The translations under genes were made by a program, and so were the position numbers. From an uncultured Christensenella sp. (GTDB lineage: Bacteria; Bacillota; Clostridia; Christensenellales; UBA3700), in contig CAJTPC010000010.1 of the NCBI GenBank assembly GCA_910578245.1, positions 1 through 43,122 on the forward strand: DNA of 43,122 bases, written 5' to 3'. The notes beneath the pieces are model-generated. The model was given only the letters and a program-made list of their open reading frames with translations. It was not told the DNA's origin and did not search any database. Below, one piece after another: positions 41,197 through 43,122 of this stretch (within the stretch, counting starts at the first letter, position 1; the number at the start of each line of letters is the position of its first letter).

Positions 41197-41230
41197 TATA
41201 TTCAAATCATATTACAATATATGTTTTGCA

Positions 41231-41355
41231 CAAATGCGGAGATTGGCGCAGATTTTGTCTTAGCAAGAGCGACCGAGCGGTGAGCGTACTTGGCGTACGT
41301 GACCCCGAGAGTCGGCTCGCAGATCAGGCAAAAGGTGCGTTGATATACGCATTTG
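41231..41355. repeat. Roughly 125-bp imperfect palindromic element 3' of pfkA
   Basis: Outer arms CAAATGCG (41231-41238) and CGCATTTG (41348-41355) are perfectly complementary. Inside is a GC-rich imperfect palindrome centred on GTAC-TTGGC-GTAC (41286-41298) with complementary GAGC ... GCTC and GAC ... GTC blocks. It is markedly more GC-rich than its surroundings and codes for nothing obvious. It looks like a mobile or dispersed structured repeat; only one copy is in the window. Confidence 0.5.
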
Positions 41356-41375
41356 CTATACACACTGAGGTAAAA

Positions 41376-42341
41376 TCATAAACCTAGTATCATTGCGGTA
41401 TTATACAGATCCTCATCAAACTTACGAGGCATCTTGAGCGCTTCTTCTATATCGACGTCAATAATCTCGTTTTGTCTAATGCCGACTACCTTACCGCCCT
41501 TGTCTGCCATAAGCAAATCTATTGCTCTTACTGCGCATCTAGCGGCAAGCACACGGTCGGACATCGTAGGCGCTCCGCCTCTTTGGATGTATCCTAGCGT
41601 GGTCGTCTTAATAGATCCCGTTACGCCGTTGTCTTTAAGGTGTTGTTTAAGCTCCTCTGCTTTACATACGCCCTCGGCAAGAACGATAATATCTGAAGTC
41701 TTGCCCACTCTGTGATTAAGACAAATCTTTTTAACGATTTGCTTGAGGTCGTAATCTACTTCAGGTACGAGAATAATTTCCGCGCCGCCGCAAATACCTG
41801 CGTATAGCGCTATATCTCCGCACTTTCTGCCCATAACTTCTATGATACAAACTCTGTCATGCGACGTCATAGTATCGCGAAGATTATTGATAGCAGACAC
41901 AACCGTATTTACGCTGGTATCAAAGCCGAGAGTATAATCGGTATAAGCCAAGTCATTGTCAATCGTACCGGGGATACCGATTACGTTTACGCCGAACTTC
42001 TTGTACAAGTCTTGCGCGCCTCTAAAACTTCCGTCACCGCCGATAACTACAAGTCCGTCAATTCCGTAGGCTTCCATATTCTCTACGGCGATTTGCATAT
42101 ACTTGTCCTCTACGAACTCCGGACATCTTGCCGTCTTGAGTATCGTACCGCCCCTTTGAATAATATCCGAAACGGAGCGTTTGTTCATTTCTTTGATATG
42201 ATTGTTGATAAGTCCCGTATATCCGCGCTCAACGCCGTATACGTCTAAACCTTTGTAAATTGCATAACGAACGACTGCTCTTACGCAAGCGTTCATACCC
42301 GGCGAATCACCGCCACTTGTTAAAACTCCTATTTTCTTCAT
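41376..42341 (-). CDS. pfkA: ATP-dependent 6-phosphofructokinase
   Basis: Phosphorylates fructose-6-phosphate in the committed step of glycolysis. The 321-aa enzyme has the N-terminal TSGGDSPGMNA, GGDGSFRGA (Gly after GGD, the marker of ATP rather than PPi use), the catalytic GTIDND, EVMGRKCGDIA and TLGYIQRGG. Length matches bacterial PfkA. GAGGACGT lies just before the ATG, and a strong hairpin lies just ahead of it. It is upstream of the S10 operon on the same strand but separated by a terminator; no pyk follows. Confidence 0.97.
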   Translation of the reverse strand: MKKIGVLTSGGDSPGMNACVRAVVRYAIYKGLDVYGVERGYTGLINNHIKEMNKRSVSDIIQRGGTILKTARCPEFVEDKYMQIAVENMEAYGIDGLVVIGGDGSFRGAQDLYKKFGVNVIGIPGTIDNDLAYTDYTLGFDTSVNTVVSAINNLRDTMTSHDRVCIIEVMGRKCGDIALYAGICGGAEIILVPEVDYDLKQIVKKICLNHRVGKTSDIIVLAEGVCKAEELKQHLKDNGVTGSIKTTTLGYIQRGGAPTMSDRVLAARCAVRAIDLLMADKGGKVVGIRQNEIIDVDIEEALKMPRKFDEDLYNTAMILGL

Positions 42342-42353
42342 ACGTCCTCTTGC

Positions 42354-42383
42354 GAGCCTTGCAAACGCTACGCTTGCAAGCTC
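42354..42383 (-). promoter_or_regulatory. Hairpin in the pfkA 5' UTR
   Basis: On the minus strand GAGCTTGCAAGCG and CGTTTGCAAGGCTC pair over about 13 bp (one bulge, one G-U) around a 3-nt loop, 12 nt before the ATG and abutting the GAGGA ribosome binding site. It has no T-run after it, so it is not a terminator. Confidence 0.55.
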
Positions 42384-42402
42384 TAAAAACTTTATCTACT
42401 GT

Positions 42403-42431
42403 ATTATATCAAAGTCATGAAAATTTGACTA
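42403..42431 (-). promoter_or_regulatory. pfkA promoter
   Basis: Minus strand: TATAAT (42403-42408) with a 17-bp spacer to TAGTCA (42426-42431), a -35 matching consensus at 4 of 6. It leaves a UTR of about 55 nt that contains the hairpin. Confidence 0.6.
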
Positions 42432-42488
42432 CAATTTTGAAGAGAAAATTTAAGATTTTTTTATTGGTAGTTTTTTCTATTCAAGAAC

Positions 42489-42704
42489 TTATAATCTACC
42501 ATAATAATCTCGCCCAACAAGTTCGTCTAGCGATATATCGTAGAAGTTGGCTAATGCAATCAATTCATATATAGAAGGCGTATTGTCGCCCATTTCCCAC
42601 CTGCTTATAGCATTTGCTCCCACTCCCAAAACTTTGGCGACTTGTCTTTGCGACAGCTTATTGACTTTTCTTTGAAACTTTAATTCTTTACCAATGTTGT
42701 ACAT
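42489..42704 (-). CDS. Small XRE-family transcriptional regulator
   Basis: A 71-aa protein that is essentially one cro/C1-type HTH domain: IGKELKFQRKVNKLSQRQVAKVLGVGANAISRWEMGDNTPSIYELIALANFYDISLDELVG fits the whole XRE pattern (quoted here in continuous order only to show coverage: helices at about 4-16, 20-27, 31-40, 46-55, 60-66). GAGGAG at 42712-42717 gives 7-nt spacing to the ATG at 42704, so the in-frame TTG at 42719 is not used. It lies 147 bp upstream of pfkA on the same strand, and pfkA has its own promoter. A perfect 19-bp palindrome 50 bp upstream is a likely operator, suggesting autoregulation. Confidence 0.88.
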   Translation of the reverse strand: MYNIGKELKFQRKVNKLSQRQVAKVLGVGANAISRWEMGDNTPSIYELIALANFYDISLDELVGRDYYGRL

Positions 42705-42754
42705 ATGTCTACTCCTCAATTAAGAATAGCACATAAATTTGACGTTGTGTTAAG

Positions 42755-42773
42755 AGTACAAAACTTTTGTACT
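42755..42773. promoter_or_regulatory. Candidate operator, perfect 19-bp palindrome
   Basis: AGTACAAAAcTTTTGTACT has 9-bp arms and a single central base. It lies 50 bp upstream of the XRE gene start. The TTGTAC half could double as a -35 element for that gene, which would make binding repressive. Confidence 0.6.
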
Positions 42774-42778
42774 AAAAT

Positions 42779-42809
42779 TTTAAGAGCGGGTTTCTGCCTC
42801 GCTCTTAAA
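42779..42809. terminator. Hairpin upstream of the XRE regulator, probable terminator
   Basis: TTTAAGAGCG / CGCTCTTAAA, a perfect 10-bp stem with an 11-nt loop. On the minus strand AAAATTTT follows. It would end transcription entering from beyond the right edge. Confidence 0.55.
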
Positions 42810-42834
42810 TTGTAATTATTTGTCATAGGTTTTA

Positions 42835-42871
42835 GATATTTCGACTTCGCTACGCTTCGCTCAATATGACG
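42835..42871. repeat. Dispersed repeat, intact-looking copy
   Basis: GATATTTCGACTTCGCTACG followed by CTTCGCTCAATATGACG. The reverse complement matches decayed copies at 11920-11957 and, in the same orientation, 24958-24985. Confidence 0.65.
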
Positions 42872-42906
42872 GCTAGGAAGCGATTTATTGTGCCTTGTAT
42901 ACATCC

Positions 42907-43031
42907 TGTCATTTCGAGCGTAGTCGAGAAATCTCATCCGATTCCCATACTGTTGAGATTTCTCCATTCCGCTACGCTCCAGCGACGGCATAGCGAGCAA
43001 GCAGATGTGTCTTGTGCGAGCGTCAATGACA
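42907..43031. repeat. Palindromic repeat element with terminal inverted repeats
   Basis: Bounded by TGTCATT (42907-42913) and AATGACA (43025-43031). Inside, CGAGAAATCTC (42925-42935) and GAGATTTCTC (42955-42964) plus GAGCGTAG and CTACGCTC pair to form a long imperfect hairpin. The right part is shared with 8002-8035. The rest of 42810-43122 holds no gene I can support. Confidence 0.6.
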
Positions 43032-43122
43032 TAATACGAAAAGCCAGCTGTAAGGCGTTAAGTGGTGTTTGCAATTTATGTACATTTATAGTTTTTGGGG
43101 CTACCAACTTACGAATTTAGAT

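Noticed and set aside
41005..41205. 66-codon minus-strand frame in the S10 promoter region
   Set aside because: It spans the pfkA terminator and the S10 promoter and looks like translated A/T-rich non-coding DNA.
42716..43000. 94-codon minus-strand frame in the right-hand repeat region
   Set aside because: It runs through the palindromic repeats, the hairpin and the operator; the composition is repeat-derived and no homologous domain is seen.

Overview
The window is an AT-rich chromosomal segment (about 40% G+C by eye) from a Gram-positive-type bacterium, most likely an uncultured Clostridia/Christensenellales-like member of the Bacillota. The evidence is a complete S10-spc-alpha ribosomal cluster in Firmicutes order with a KOW-domain protein gene between map and infA, zinc-ligand (C+) forms of S4, L36 and S14, an extended L17, lipoprotein signals, a ThiT-type thiamine transporter behind a TPP riboswitch, and sigma-A-like promoters (TTGACA / TATAAT, 17-bp spacing). 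TGA is used as a stop, so the code is standard. The lineage call is inference. No rRNA, tRNA, CRISPR array, prophage or transposase gene is visible.

Layout. 1-8 kb: a DEAD-box (DECD) RNA helicase and a divergent SDR oxidoreductase, an MFS permease, an unusual Cys-rich HTH protein, a large lipoprotein with a consensus promoter, and a TPP riboswitch controlling a ThiT-like protein. 8-15.5 kb (minus strand): a heterodimeric ABC exporter, then plsY-ychF-argS. 15.7-20.1 kb: a second lipoprotein, cdd (cytidine deaminase with one apparent zinc ligand missing), a protein fusing an RpoA-CTD-like domain to WG repeats, and a membrane-anchored surface protein with SH3-like repeats. 20.2-23 kb: leuCDB. 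23.1-24.9 kb (minus): alpha/beta hydrolase, phosphopantetheinyl transferase and acyl carrier protein. 25.1-40.9 kb (minus): the ribosomal super-cluster rpsJ to rplQ, including secY, adk, map, infA and rpoA. 41-43.1 kb: pfkA, a small XRE regulator with a perfect palindromic candidate operator, and dispersed palindromic repeats.

The core is housekeeping: translation, secretion, nucleotide metabolism, glycolysis, phospholipid synthesis and leucine biosynthesis. The less ordinary material is regulatory or architectural. Four genes have a -10 hexamer ending exactly 6 nt before the ATG, which predicts leaderless mRNAs. The S10 operon has a leader with an attenuator-like hairpin, a possible 9-codon leader peptide and an 8-bp inverted repeat spanning the hairpin. 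The alpha operon has tandem promoters and a roughly 130-nt leader. Two small proteins (the RpoA-CTD/WG fusion and the Cys-insert XRE protein) have architectures I do not recognise as characterised. I see no complete new defence or mobile system here.
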